A stretch of DNA of 64,000 nucleotides from Populus alba (GCF_005239225.2 NC_133297.1:22357882-22421881), one strand, 5' to 3'; shown: positions 12,571-23,678, counted from the first letter of the stretch. Program-made: numbers and translations. Notes: generated by a model not told the origin, from the sequence alone.

Positions 12571-13556
12571 AGAGACTCAACGCTAGCACGCGGAGGGGGG
12601 AGGAAAACAAAGGAGGACGAACCTAAAAAGAAAGAAAATGAACCAAAACAGGAGAAACAAAACGAAGAGAACGAACAATAGAGAGAGAGAGAGAGAGAAC
12701 GAACAAGAGAGAGAGAACGAACTGGGGGGAGAGAACGAACCGATGAAAGGGAAAAACGAATCGAAAGAGGAAGAAAGGAAACAGAGGAGAAGGGAAGAGT
12801 AGTAGCCCCTGTCTCCGTCGCTTGAAGTAGTAACATCGCTTCTTGGAGCCGTCATCCGTGAGCCACAATACCTCCACCGGCCTCCACCGCAGCACCACTA
12901 GTGAAGCAGCCAAACCAGCAATGCACCGTCTCCTCCACGCCAGGTAACTCTTCTTCCCCCTCATTGTTTTTGTGTTTTGTTGTTTTTTTTCTCCTACAAG
13001 CAGAACGAATAGCGTTCTGCATGCAGGAGGAGGGGAGGAAAATAATTCCCCTCTGGTCAGTTATGTTGCTGGGTCGGGCTGATTCTAGCCTAGCATTGTT
13101 GGTTTTTTTTCCTTTTCTGGGCCAGGCTAGTTCTGGCCCAACCATATGTTTGTGGGCCAGACTATACTATCTGGGCTGGGTTTGACCCAAACTAAAATAG
13201 GAGATTTTATTGGGCTGAGATCAGCACAACCCTTTTGGGGCTGAGTCCTGCCCAATTAGTTGGGCCGGCCCACCCAGCCCACTTAATATTATATATTATA
13301 TATTATATATTATAATTTTTATATTATTTATATATATATAGAAATATATAAAATCAAATAAAAAATTCTAAAAAATCCTTAAAAAAAATTGTTGATTTTC
13401 CTGCATATTTTTATCAAAATTGTTTAATATTGGTTTGTATATACCGTAAAGTTACAAATCCAATATTAAAATACCCGGTTTTCGTCAAGACAACAAAAAA
13501 TATATATAAAAAAATATTTTGTTTTCATGCATACGGCCTTGTAAACACCAAAACAA

Positions 13557-13648
<92 letters not shown>
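13557..13648. repeat. Compound microsatellite (AT)n(GA)n
   Basis: About 58 bp of alternating TA is followed directly by about 33 bp of GA repeats, close to the start of the 3.2-kb LTR. Simple-sequence expansion; open frames through it are meaningless. Confidence 0.95.
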
Positions 13649-13652
<4 letters not shown>

Positions 13653-13865
13653 GATGAATGCAGTTTTCGCTGCCGATGCAGAAATCGGAAGTGACGCAGT
13701 TGGCCGAGGCAGAAATCGGCAGCGATGCAGTTTTCGCTACCGATTTCTCAATCAACAGTGACGCAGAGCTGGGAGGGAGGGGTAAAACTGGTTTTAGATA
13801 AACCAAACAAGGATAAGGACACACTTAAACCAACCCCCAAACAACCCATTTCATTTGATGGGTAG

Positions 13866-13873
13866 TATAAATA
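13866..13873 (+). promoter_or_regulatory. TATA box of the 3.2-kb LTR
   Basis: GTAGTATAAATACAAAGAGG, followed by a GAGA-rich stretch and a splice-donor-like AAGGTATGGG near 14146. Confidence 0.6.
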
Positions 13874-14384
13874 CAAAGAGGGGAGAGAGAATGACCCATC
13901 TTCTTCGCAAACCAACAGCCGCATGCCATTCTTCCCTTCCCCTTTCACAACAGAAACGTGAATTAGACCAGTAGAGATTACCTTGTGAGCTTGTGAGGGA
14001 GAGATGAGACCTTGAGAGAGGAGTGGGCAGCTGTATAGAGGAGAGGAAAAAGAGAGCTGGAAAACGTGAGAGGAAGAAGGAGGAGAACCAGCAACTGAAG
14101 AGAAAAGAATAGTGTCAAACCTTCCTCAAACTTAGTTAAATTCAGAAGGTATGGGTCATGAAACTCCCTTTCCTCTCCCCCTTAAGATCAAAAACGAAAA
14201 TGAAGAAGAAAAACCCTAAGAAAAATTGATCTAAGACCTAAGCCAGCTATGAGGGAAACTGAAATTAACTAGGAGAACTAGCAAACAGAAGTGAAATAAA
14301 GTCAATTTCAGAACATCTAACAATTATGGTAGAAGGCTGGCTTTAACTATGGGGTAGGCCAGCATGCCTGTGTGTGTGTGTTCT

Positions 14385-14665
14385 GCTGAAATTTAATGCT
14401 TTCTGCTGTGATGTTACTGCTGGAATTAATGTGTTCTTCTGTGATGATTGTTGCTGAAATCAATGTGTTCTGCTGTGATGTTGTTGCTGAAATTTAACGT
14501 TTTCTACTGTGATGTTGCTGCTGAAATTAAGGTGTTTTGCTGTGATGATTGTTGTTGAAATTAATGTGTTTTGTTGTGATGTTGTTGCTGAAATTTAATG
14601 TGTTCTGCTGTGATGTTGTTGCTGGAATTTAATGTGTTCTGATGTGATGTTGTTGCTGGAATTTT
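14385..14665. repeat. Short imperfect tandem array (GCTGTGATGTTGTTGCTG)
   Basis: About 7 units of roughly 37-40 bp, each with TGTGTTCTGCTGTGATG and TTGCTGAAATT-like segments, immediately upstream of the 76-bp array. Confidence 0.75.
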
Positions 14666-14695
14666 GTTGAAGAACTATGTGCTGAAATTGATGGT

Positions 14696-15250
14696 TCCGA
14701 TTTGTGTGTTGCGCAGCGAAATTCTGTTTCGCTGCCAAAACTGAACCTCCTGCAGCGAATCGATATTCGCTGTCAATTTGTGTATTGCGCAGCTAAATTC
14801 TGTTTCGCTGCCGCAACGGAACCTCCTGCAGCGAATCGATATTCGCTGCCGATTTGTGTATTGCGCAGCGAAATTCTGTTTCGCTGCCGCAACGGAACCT
14901 CCTGCAGCGAATCGATATTCGCTGCCGACTTGTGTATTGTGCAGCGAAATTCTATTTCGCTGCCGCAACTGAACCTCCTGCAGTGAATCGATATTTGTTG
15001 TCGATTTGTGTGTTGCGCAGCGAAATTCTGTTTCGCTGTCGAAACCGAACCTCCTACAGCGAATCGATATTCGCTGCTGAATTGTGTATTGTGCAGCGAA
15101 ATTCTGTTTCGCTGCCGCGACTGAACCTCCTGCAGCGAATTGATATTCGCTGCCGAATTGTGTATTGTGCAGCGAAATTCTGTTTCGCTGCCGAAACTGA
15201 ACTTCCTGCAGCGAATTGATATTCGTTGCCGAGTTGTGCGTTGTGCAGCG
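14696..15250. repeat. 76-bp tandem array with internal palindromes, about 7 copies
   Basis: Units begin near 14701, 14777, 14853, 14929, 15005, 15081, 15157 and (partial) 15233 with TTTGTGTATTGCGCAGCGAA. Each unit holds GCAGCGAAATTCTGTTTCGC and GCAGCGAATCGATATTCGC, both near-perfect inverted repeats. Because 76 is not a multiple of 3, the same peptide appears in all frames in turn, producing spurious open frames on both strands. The local GC and CpG content is far above its surroundings. Confidence 0.9.
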
Positions 15251-15904
15251 AAACTGTGGCACCAACAGCGATGCAGTTTTCGCTGCCGAACGAGCTGCCG
15301 GCAGCGAAACAGTTGTCACTGCCGAACTGGTAGCCGGCAGCCGGTAGCGAACCAGTTCTCGCTGCCGAATTGGGCAGCCCGCAGCGAACCAGTTCTCGCT
15401 GCCGATTCCTACAATAAGCCTCCTAGGCAGGAATGATTTAAATGCTAGTAACAATTTCATGATATGATGGTGTAAAATATGGAACACTTGAATGTGAACA
15501 TATGAACTCTTGAAATAAGTGTGATGATGAATATGATTCAAAAATAAAATAGATACAACTGTGCTGATTTGTGACCATTGATGTCTTAGGTGGTGCGGTC
15601 GGGATTGGACCATCATCAAGACAGGAACGACCCACAAGTGGAGCAGGTAGGTGACTTGCACCTTTCTTTTTCTTACGTTGAATCTTGAAATATTTTAACT
15701 TGAGTACTATCATATTGTTAGAACCGATATTAGATTGTTGAACGCTTAAATGTTGATTAAAGATTGATTAGCTTCGGCTAATGGCATCCGAATGGACGGC
15801 CGGGATGAAGGATTGATTAGCTTCGGCTAATGGCATCCAAACGGATGGGCGGGACAAAGAATGATTAGCTTTGGTTAATGGCGTCCGAACGGATGGCCGG
15901 GATA

Positions 15905-16135
15905 AAAGAGTGACTCCGCTGCCGATTTTGGATCGGCAGCGACGCAGTCTTCGCTGCCGATACAGAAATCGGCAGCGACGCAAATTCCGCTGCCAATTCT
16001 GGATCGGCAGCGACGCAGTCTTCGCTGCCGATACAGAAATCGGCAGCGACACAGTTTTCGCTGCCGATTCCTTGATCGGCAGCAATGCAGTTTCTGCTGT
16101 CGATTTTTGGGATCGGCAGCGACGCAGCTTTCGCC
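15905..16135. repeat. Palindromic GGCAGCGA/TCGCTGCC cluster
   Basis: Alternating copies of GATCGGCAGCGACGCAGT and CGCTGCCGATACAGAAATCG form back-to-back inverted repeats able to fold into hairpins on either strand. The cluster is bracketed by copies of GGCATCCGAATGGACGGCCGG-like sequence at about 15782, 15831, 15880 and 16140. A smaller cluster of the same motif lies at about 13665-13750 and another at about 15255-15410. Confidence 0.85.
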
Positions 16136-17365
16136 ATGGAATCCGGATGGATGGCCGGGACAAATGAATGACTAGTTTTGGCGAATGGCATCCGAAAACT
16201 TGAGTATCTATATGTACTACTAGTTGTTATAGCAAATACATGAAGAAATTATATTTGTTAATGCTTTATTTAATTGCCAAACCGTTAGTTACCATTATTA
16301 TTATTATTAAGTATTTGCATTCTCTTAAATGTTTGTACTGCTGCAGGGATTTCACACCAACGAGATGCCTAGGAAACCCGATACACGGGAACCTACTTTT
16401 GCAAGGAATTATGTAGATGTATTTTAAATCACAATGTATTTTGTATGGATCAATGTACTGAATGTATAACTTTTATTAGATCCTTTTTGTTTAAAATTGT
16501 GATGACTATTAGTAGGATAAGACTGCAAACTCATGTCTATGTATATATTTTTAATATGAACTTCAAATCAAGCAACCTTAATATTACGTGTTTGTGTAAG
16601 TTTCACTTTGAAATGAAATGTTGATTGTATGGATTGTATTTTGATGATGTGAGGATTTAGATCCATTGATTGCTGGCACCATGTGGATTGAATGCATATA
16701 TAAAAAAAAAAAAAATTTACTGTGTTTTGGGCTTAGAAAGTCGGGTTGTTACAGGCCTAGTCTCTCCAAAATATAGTATCTTGGATTACAAATTTATATG
16801 TAAAACGTATTCTTGATATTAAAAATATAGTTTTCATATAGACGTTAGAACAATTAGGTTTTTACCTGATAAGATAAGGATCTCCTTACTGGGGAGGATT
16901 TTTCTTGAACCATAGACAGACCAACAACTAAAAATACAATAACACCTTAGCTTTTTATCAGACAAACAAACAATGCACCTTACCTTAGGTAAGGCATATT
17001 TGGGGTGCTAATACCTTCCCTTTACGCAATTAGTCTCCGTACCCGATCTTTGAGACCAGTTAGGGTTCCTAGTGACCAAAATACTAGATGGCAACTCCCA
17101 TTCCATTTTTCCACCGATAAACCTAAAGAATTTCTTGTCTTCCCATATTTGCCATATAGATAGAATACTAAATTTTAGATTTGAAGTGGAACTATTTTCG
17201 CCGCATACGTGCGATAGCCATTGCAACGCTTCCTTTTTTCTTTTCTTTTTTTTCTATTTTTGTTCTTCCTCTCTCCCTTTTTTTTTTTTTTTTTTTGTCT
17301 TCTCTCTTTGCTCTCTATTCTCTGCTCTCTTCGTCTTTTCACTTGTTTTGCTCTCTCTTCCCCTG

Positions 17366-17373
17366 TTTTTATA
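17366..17373 (-). promoter_or_regulatory. TATA-like box of the minus-strand solo A LTR
   Basis: Reverse complement reads CCCTATAAAAACAG, at the position that corresponds to the TATA box of the plus-strand A LTRs. It is placed just upstream (on minus) of the pyrimidine/purine-biased R-like region. Confidence 0.5.
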
Positions 17374-17404
17374 GGGGGGAAAAGGGGAGAAAAAGGATGG
17401 GGCG

Positions 17405-19025
17405 TGTTGCGATGTCGCGGTTGCACAAATTAATTACCCTAACTTCAAACACAACACACAAGATAGTATAGAGCAAGCAAGGGATCGATCCCACAAGGAA
17501 GATTTAGTTCAGATTTTTATGCTATACGTTATGCAGTTTGGGGGGGGTTTGGATGTTATCTAGCTAAAGCAAAAGAAAACAGAAAACTATCAAACGAAAT
17601 TTAATAAAATCAGAAAATTATCAAGAGAACAAACATTGGTTGCAAGCACACATCCACCTATAGAAATCATAACTGATCCTTGAAACGAAACTCCAGTTTA
17701 TATTCTGAATTTTTATCTTTTCTTAACTTTGGTTAATTAATGGATCCGTCGTATAACTTACCCTAACCAACAAATAATCATAGTGTCCGCACTAATGATT
17801 TAATCCAATGGCAGCCTTAAGATTTATATAAATTCATTAATCTTAACAACTAAGTTGTCTGCTTATGTTGCTTTGATCGAATGTTCTCCCTAAGATTAAT
17901 AATGTAGATCCGCTACAATTATTAAACTCAGTTGCTTCACAAGTTCATATACCACAACTCCGATTTTGATATCAAACTTAGCAATAAATTGTTTACAATA
18001 ATAACTTAGAGTCCGCTCTAGCAATTAAAATAAACAATCATAGGAAAAATAAGCATAAGAGAACAAACATATTAATCATATAAACTGAAAAGAAAAGGTA
18101 AAATAGATCTCACAGTTCTTGAAATCCGAAGGTTTCCGTGTCCTTGCAACCAAGAAAATGAGTTTAGCCTTGCATGTTTGTTGAACAACTAATCAAAAAG
18201 AAATAAGAATGCATGATTTAGGGTTTCTTAGAGTATGGGGGCGTTTTTCTCCTCTTGGGTGGCTGCCCCCCTTCTCTTCTCTCATTATTTTTATATGCTA
18301 GAAAACCCTAATCTCTATTTTACAAAATAGTCCTCCCTTAAGTAGACAATTTACATTTAAGTAGTTCAATAACTATTTTCCTAAAAAAGAAGAAATATCT
18401 TTGCATGAAATCTTCAAGCTTTGACTTAGAGGAGCTACATTGCTGAAATAAAAACTTGGATGTCGGTTTAGATGCTTCGGAACGTAATTTGGACTCATTT
18501 CTTCACGAAACCTGTTTGCTGGTAAAATTTAGTTGTCCTCTTTGAAAAATCATATCTCCCTCACATGACATTTTTTTTTGGCTGAAATTTGGAGCTTTTA
18601 TAGGCCTTTGAGTCAGGAATCCAAAACAATTGAGTTTGCATCAATTGGACTTTTGTAGCTCTAGATATTCAAGTCGGAATGACCGAAGGTCAACACTGCA
18701 GATTACAAGATTTGACTTTGAAAGCTGCGATTTACATGCTCTTCCTTATTTTATTGTCTTGACTTAGATGTCCAGAAAGGTATGGATGTTAGCTTTTTAA
18801 TGCCACTAGAATCACTTGATTTCGACCTTTAGAGCTCACGTTCTGCACAAAACATCGACTGAACGTCAAATCTGCCAATTACCTTCAATTTACTCCTTTT
18901 TGCATCTTTCATCCAAAAGTGCCTTCAAAACTTAAAACAAAGAATATCAACACATTTTATATATAAAACATAGGCAAAACACTAGTTAAATGTGGATGAA
19001 ACTATCGAATAATATGGTTGCATCA
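17405..19025 (-). mobile_element. 1.6-kb solo LTR (minus) nested in the solo A LTR
   Basis: Plus-strand ends TGTTGCGATG and GGTTGCATCA (TG...CA) are flanked by GGGCG (17400-17404) and GGGCA (19026-19030), a 5-bp duplication with one difference. A TATA-like TATAAAA on minus at 18596-18602 and the segment AGGGATCGATCCCACAAGG near 17482 are consistent with minus orientation. The family-A LTR resumes on both sides. No coding capacity was seen. The boundaries rest on terminal letters and a one-mismatch duplication, so they could shift by a base or two. Confidence 0.7.
18596..18602 (-). promoter_or_regulatory. TATA-like box of the 1.6-kb minus-strand LTR
   Basis: Reverse complement reads GGCCTATAAAAGCTCC; form and position fit an LTR promoter. 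Confidence 0.45.
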
Positions 19026-19964
19026 GGGCAGCCATTGTGCTGCCACCCCTCCACCTCCCCTCCAACACGTGGAAAGTTGTGGGCAAGTGGGGTCCTTGGT
19101 CAGCGTCTTTTTTATGCTTTTTAGAGGAAGAGAAGTCGGTGAAAACAAGAGAACAAAACTTTCTTCTTCCCTTGTTTTCTGCGTGTCCAGGGGAAGAAGA
19201 AAGGCTACAATGCCATTCAAAACAACACCGTTTTGGGCTTTCTCTTTCTCTTTTTTTTTAATGAACAATGTATGAAACAACGTCGTTTTGGACAAAATGC
19301 ATCGTTTCATTTAAAAGGAAAAGGCAGCAAAAAATCATGTTAGAGTTCACATCGGTCCTCAATTTGTGATTTGTTCAATCGAGTCTTAAATTGCAATTAT
19401 GATATCGAAATCAATTCAATTGCATCCCTGCCAAAAATCAAACAGTGGCCCTGAAGTTGGCCACCTTTTTCACTTTGATTCTTAGTTTCGGATTTTTTCA
19501 ATTAAGTCCATAATTAGCCATCAAACTTCAATACTATGCAATTAAGCCCCTGATTTAACCAAATTAACTCTAAAAAATTATAATTTGACCTCAGAACTTT
19601 AATTTCTTCCAATTAAAGCCTAAATTGACTTCAAAATTAATTTTTCTTGTAATCAAACCCTCCATAAATTTAAATAAACTTTCAATAAAATTTAATTGAT
19701 TCCATAAATATCTGATCTCGGAATTTTTTTCTTCAAATTGAATTTTGTTTGTCAACAGAGCTCTCATCAGTTAATGATATATTGTCAAATTTCAATCCTT
19801 GTATTTTTAGACTTTCTTAACCAATTTTTAGTCATTTTCTAGGCGCTTTGGCATCCTTTTTTTCACTGTTATTATTTTTTGGGTTTTTTCGAATATATAT
19901 TTTTTATTTTTTGTATTGTCTCCTTTTTTTGTGTGAGGACCCAATAATGGGTTACAATACCTTT

Positions 19965-20793
19965 GAAATGGTTGGTTATTATACCATGAAAAGTAATGGT
20001 GCAATGATTCCTTGCAAAAGTTTGGGAGGAAGAAAAAGAAGAAGGCTAACATGTGAACCAAAAAAGCATGGAGTGGTAGGGGCATCAAATAAATTATCAA
20101 AAATACAACATATATCATTTTTCTATTATAACAAAAGTTAAAATGGTGTGGGGAAATCATTATAGATCAAGAGATATTTTACTGTGTATTGTAATAGTAC
20201 TTTCGCTTTTATTTTCTTATCTTATCTTTTTAGCGAGACATTTCTTCGTTTGTTTGAGTTTTTGTTTTCTCTCTCTCCTTACAACTAAAATGCACAATTA
20301 TCCTCTTATTTTGTTGTTCATTGAATCAAGCATGTTTGTCATACCCAAGTACTTTGGATTGGCATAGTCGCTAGACCAAGAGCCTATAGAAGTAAATTAA
20401 AAATAATAATTAAGATTTTTGTTTAAGATACTTCAATATAAAAGTAAATTAAAAATAATAATTAAGATTTTTATTTAAGATGCTTCAATGATAGTTTAAA
20501 TATTTTTTTTATAAAAAATAAAAAAATTAATTAGAATTTTTATTTAGGATACTTCAAGGATAGTTTAAATATTTTTTTATAAAAAAAATATAAAGAAATT
20601 AATTAGAATTTCTTTTTAGGATATTTCAAGGATAGTTTAAATATTTTTTATAAAACATTAATTAGGATTTCTATTTAGGATACTTCAAGGATAGTGTAAT
20701 TTGTTTTATAAAAAATAAAAAAATATATAAAAACAGTTAATTAGAATTTTATTTTTAGATACTTCAAGGATAGTTTTAATGTTGTTTTATTAA

Positions 20794-20831
<38 letters not shown>

Positions 20832-22055
20832 AAAATTAATTAGGATTTCAATTTAAGATACTTCAAGGATAGTTAAATTTTTTTTTATAAAAAATAAAAA
20901 AGATTGTAAAAAAAATTAATTAGGATTTCTATTATGATACTTCAAGGATAATTTATTTTTTTATATATAAAAAATAAAAATAAAAAACATTATAAAAAAA
21001 TTAATTAATATTTCTATTTAGGATAGTTTAATGATAGTTTAATTTTTTATATAAAAACAATTATAAAATAAATTAAATTAGAATTTATGTTTATGATATT
21101 TTAAAGATAGTTTAAATATATGTTTTTCAATGCTCTTGGGTTTAGCATGGTTGCCAAATCCAAAGGGCTTAAAAACATTCTCTATACTCCTTTAAAACAT
21201 TCTCTATAGTCCTAATATTTTTTTGACATTATTTGACAAAAAAATAATAATATTGACTCGATGTAGAGTGCGGGCCAATATACTAGTAATTTATAGAATG
21301 TTTCATCCATTTACACTGTATGCAAACTAGCTTTTTATTTGGGAGTGCGGTAGCTTTTATTTTTTATGATTATTAAAAGTATATTTGCCTTGAAAAAACA
21401 TTAAATTGATATATTTTGTTTTTCTAGTGTTTTTTTAATGATTTAAATGTGTTGATGTACAAAATAATAATAATAAAAAAAATTCATTTTGTTTTGTTTT
21501 ACAAAAAAAAAAAAACTTATAATAATAATCATACATCATAATACCAAAAAATGTATTTTGAATACCGGTTTTTAGCAAATGGTGGATTAGAGACCGGTTC
21601 CATAGGGGTGAAACTAATAGCAAAGACAAGTGACCAACCTTAAGCTCTAAGGAAACAGTGAACCAGCAAAAAAAAACACAGAAAGAAAGCAGAAACACCA
21701 AGCTAGTCTACTGTAAATCACCAAAAAGGGCATATAAAGCAACCCCAAGCTCGTACGTAAATGGAAGGGAGAGAAGGAAGGAAAGGCCAATGTTGAGCAT
21801 AAGGACTAAAAGCCAATAAAAGGCTCCCGGAGAAGACTAAAATCTTCAGCCAATTGATGACCGAACACAAAAAACAAAACATAAGAATCGATCAAAGAAA
21901 AGGCTGATACACATTATACCATGAACATGAAGCAGAAAAGCAGCAATAAAACGATTAGAACCAACAGCTCGCTCAACCTTAGAAGCAACTACAATGGAAA
22001 ACAAATTTAAGTAAATCAAATACCAAGAACGAACCCTTTAAGTTATTGTCTTGGT
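19965..22055. other. AT-rich spacer right of the nest
   Basis: Resumes the sequence interrupted at 1477. Short open frames (for example plus 19848-20141, which crosses the LTR boundary) do not resemble known proteins. It contains the array at about 20395-21110. The rest (21300-22055) is low-complexity or unassigned. Confidence 0.5.
20395..21110. repeat. AT-rich tandem array, units of about 50-100 bp, about 10 copies
   Basis: TTAGGATACTTCAAGGATAG recurs, with decay, near 20427, 20478, 20548, 20618, 20677, 20757, 20857, 20935, 21020 and 21094. It is followed each time by TTTAAATATTTTTTATAAAA and AATTAATTAGGATTTCTA. Spacing varies with the length of A/T runs. An (AT)n run at about 20796-20829 interrupts it. 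Confidence 0.85.
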
Positions 22056-22814
22056 TGTTGACGCTGATACTATAAATTAAGAATTATTTTATTGTTTATT
22101 AAAGATAAAATAATATTTTTATTTTTATTTCGGTTCCTTTTGTTTAGCCTATATTTAGTCTTTTTGTATTAAAATTAAACTTATTCCTTTTAATTATTTG
22201 ATTGTATCATGTAATATCAATGAAACCCTGACTTTCTCCTTTCTTAATTATTTTTTCTTTTTCTTGGAGTGATCATACAATTTTAAAAGGGTATTTGTTC
22301 AGTTTTTACAATATGTTATTTTGTTGTCCTTTCTTTTGCATTCTGGTTATCTTTGTTTGTTGATTATGATTACTAAAAGAGGTGATTCACTTCAGTCTGT
22401 GAGTATAAGATTGAATGAAAATAATTATTCAACGAGTGTAGTTTCTGTAAACAAAAAGATCATTAGAAGGCTCGATGTCCTAAGTTGAGATAACATAATC
22501 AATCTTTGCAACAATCTCAAGCTTGAAAACCTGGCAACCAGTTACAATCTAATGCTTATAGACAACCTCAGGGTTACAAACCACCACATTCTCGTTTAGG
22601 TCATGTTTTTTCTTCTCGTTTTATATTTTTAGCATCCACAGAAGCTTTAGAAAATTTGTGTACTTATGATATTTCTGATTGTAGTAGATTACACTAGCAA
22701 AATTTTCTTATTTACCTTTTAATCGAATTATTAATGTCTCTTATGTTCCATTTGATTTGACTCATTTTGATACATGGGGACCTTTTCTTATTGCCATAAG
22801 GAGGGTCTCGATAT

Positions 22815-23678
22815 TAGGGGTGTTCACGATTCGGTTCGGTTCGGTTTAGACTAAAAAAACCAACTAAATCGAATTACAGTAATTTTGTAAAATATTAACC
22901 GAATCGGACCGAAAACCGGTTCAAACTGAACCGGTCCGATTCGGTTAAATCCAGTTTTTTTTGCAAAAAATCGGTTAAACCTAATCCCATCATATATGGT
23001 TTTTTTTTGTTTGTTTTTTTTTTTTAAAAAAAATTGGCTTCCATTAAAAGAGCTTTTAAAGTTTATAGCTTTGAATTCACAACTTTCTTCAAAATTTGAA
23101 ATTCGAGGTTTTTGTAGAGAGGAGTGATCTGGCAAAGCCATTGCCCACTGTACTACAGATAGTTGCCAGACGTAGTTTTGTGGAATAGCTGAATTCACTC
23201 TCCGAAGTAGGGGCCAACCACATCTCTGATCCAAAATATCTCCAGCAAAAAGAGAATTTGATCTCTTCTTACGTACGTTAATAATGTTGCAAACTTCATC
23301 CTTTAAGTCTTCACTCTCATATCTTGATAGCAGTTCAAAACTAGATATTTCACTAACTGGAAAGGAAGATTGGGAATTTTACTGGAAAAGAGGCGGCTTT
23401 TGTGAGATGCACAAGGAGGCAAGTTATGTATTGTTATGTTAAGGTTAGCCGGTTAGGTTAAGTTAACTGTTTATAGTATAATTTTTTTTAATTGTTTACT
23501 GGGTTCGGTTCGGTTTGTTCCGGTTTCTGGTTCAAAACTGAAACTGAACCAGACCTGTTAAAATTTATGGTTTTAAAAATCGATTTAATCGGTTTTTCAT
23601 TTCGGTTCGGTTTTTTCAGTTAATGTTTTTTCAATTTTATCGGTTTTCTCGGTTAATCGGTTATTTTGAACACCCCTA
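22815..23678. mobile_element. hAT-type non-autonomous DNA transposon (MITE) with captured gene fragment
   Basis: Perfect 12-bp terminal inverted repeats TAGGGGTGTTCA / TGAACACCCCTA are flanked by a perfect 8-bp target duplication CTCGATAT (22807-22814 and 23679-23686), the hallmark of the hAT superfamily. Sub-terminal regions are dense in CGGTT/AACCG motifs. There is no transposase. The 864-bp length and a non-repetitive core (about 23035-23345) suggest transduplication of host sequence. It sits inside the Copia integrase, so it is younger than that element. Confidence 0.9.
23035..23345 (-). pseudogene. Captured exon of a kinase-like host gene inside the MITE
   Basis: On minus a continuous frame of about 100 codons reads through FELLSRYESEDLKDEV, then DQRCGWPLLRRVNSAIPQ, then LSVVQWAMALPDHSSLQ. 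The GWPLL...MSVVQW-type block recalls the linker just before the kinase domain of plant STUNTED-like cytoplasmic kinases (universal-stress-protein-domain RLCKs). That identity is from memory and needs a search. No kinase motif itself is present. The frame is open, unlike the surrounding Copia remnants, and composition changes abruptly at the CGGTT-rich arms, which supports capture from a gene. Confidence 0.55.

Larger units (their letters stand above)
13540..16753 (+). mobile_element. 3.2-kb solo LTR rich in palindromic repeats
   Basis: It starts TGTAAACACC, ends GGGTTGTTACA, and has a perfect 5-bp target duplication GGCCT on both sides. The near-inverted ends (TGTAA...TTACA) and a TATA box at 13866-13873 (AGTATAAATACAAAGAGG) fit a gypsy-type LTR in plus orientation. 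It contains, in order, an (AT)n(GA)n microsatellite, a short GGCAGCGA palindrome cluster (about 13665-13750), a CTGTGATGTTGTTGCTG array, a 76-bp array and a second palindrome cluster. No protein is encoded: the long minus frame at 14675-15661 is an artefact of the repeat period. At 3.2 kb it is large for a solo LTR. Confidence 0.85.
2547..17216 (+). mobile_element. Complete family-A LTR retrotransposon (Tat-like, gag only), with nested insertions
   Basis: The ends are TGTTGTAACC (2547) and CGTGCGATA (17216), flanked by a perfect 5-bp duplication GCCAT at 2542-2546 and 17217-17221. It has a 5' LTR (2547-5095), a primer-site-like sequence from 5099, a decayed gag (5841-7274), a tandem array instead of pol, a purine-rich tract before 11504, and a 3' LTR (11504-17216). 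Without the two nested solo LTRs it would be about 9.85 kb. No reverse transcriptase, integrase or protease could be read on either strand of 7500-11500, so it is non-autonomous and would need proteins from a relative. Its target was a solo LTR of its own family in the opposite orientation. The gag resembles Tat/Ogre-group Ty3-gypsy gags; that assignment rests on motif recognition only. Confidence 0.85.
11504..17216 (+). repeat. 3' LTR of the family-A element, split by a 3.2-kb solo LTR
   Basis: Two pieces, 11504-13539 and 16759-17216, together 2494 bp, align end to end with the 5' LTR. The break falls inside CATACGGCCT...AGTCTCTCC, which is nearly contiguous in the 5' LTR near 4456. The 5-bp duplication GGCCT at 13535-13539 and 16754-16758 flanks the insertion. 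The two LTRs differ by many substitutions and small indels, which suggests considerable age. A TATA box sits at 12564-12570. Confidence 0.9.
1478..19959 (-). mobile_element. Solo LTR of retrotransposon family A, split by two later insertions
   Basis: Three pieces (1478-2546, 17222-17404, 19031-19959; about 2.18 kb together) read on the minus strand as one family-A LTR. They match the plus-strand LTRs at 2547 and 11504 in order: start near GGTTACAATA (19950-19959), the region around 19200-19310 with copies of the ACGACGCCGTTT segment, and the end near 1478-1800 with the reverse of TAGGGTTCCTAGTGACCA. The outer ends are flanked by a perfect 5-bp duplication, CCTTT at 1473-1477 and 19960-19964. 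No primer site or internal region lies beside it, so it is a solo LTR left by LTR-LTR recombination. A TATA-like TATAAAAA in the middle piece (about 17366-17373, minus) confirms the orientation. Confidence 0.85.

Noticed and set aside
13430..13824. Open frames with poly Tyr-Ile or Arg-Glu runs
   Set aside because: They are translations of the (AT)n(GA)n microsatellite.
14675..15661. A 328-codon open frame on minus across the 76-bp array
   Set aside because: The frame exists because each 76-bp unit lacks stops in the phases used; the peptide is the repeat read in rotating frames. Similar frames appear on plus. No protein family or start context supports it.
17008..17471. Open frames at the right end of the 3' LTR
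   Set aside because: They cross the LTR boundary or the solo LTR junctions and consist of Phe/Leu/Ser or Lys/Arg runs from T-rich or A-rich sequence.
19848..20141. A 97-codon frame ending LSKIQHISFFYYNKS as a host gene exon
   Set aside because: It begins inside the solo A LTR and crosses its boundary at 19959, so it cannot be an ancestral gene; the part right of the boundary is too short to judge.
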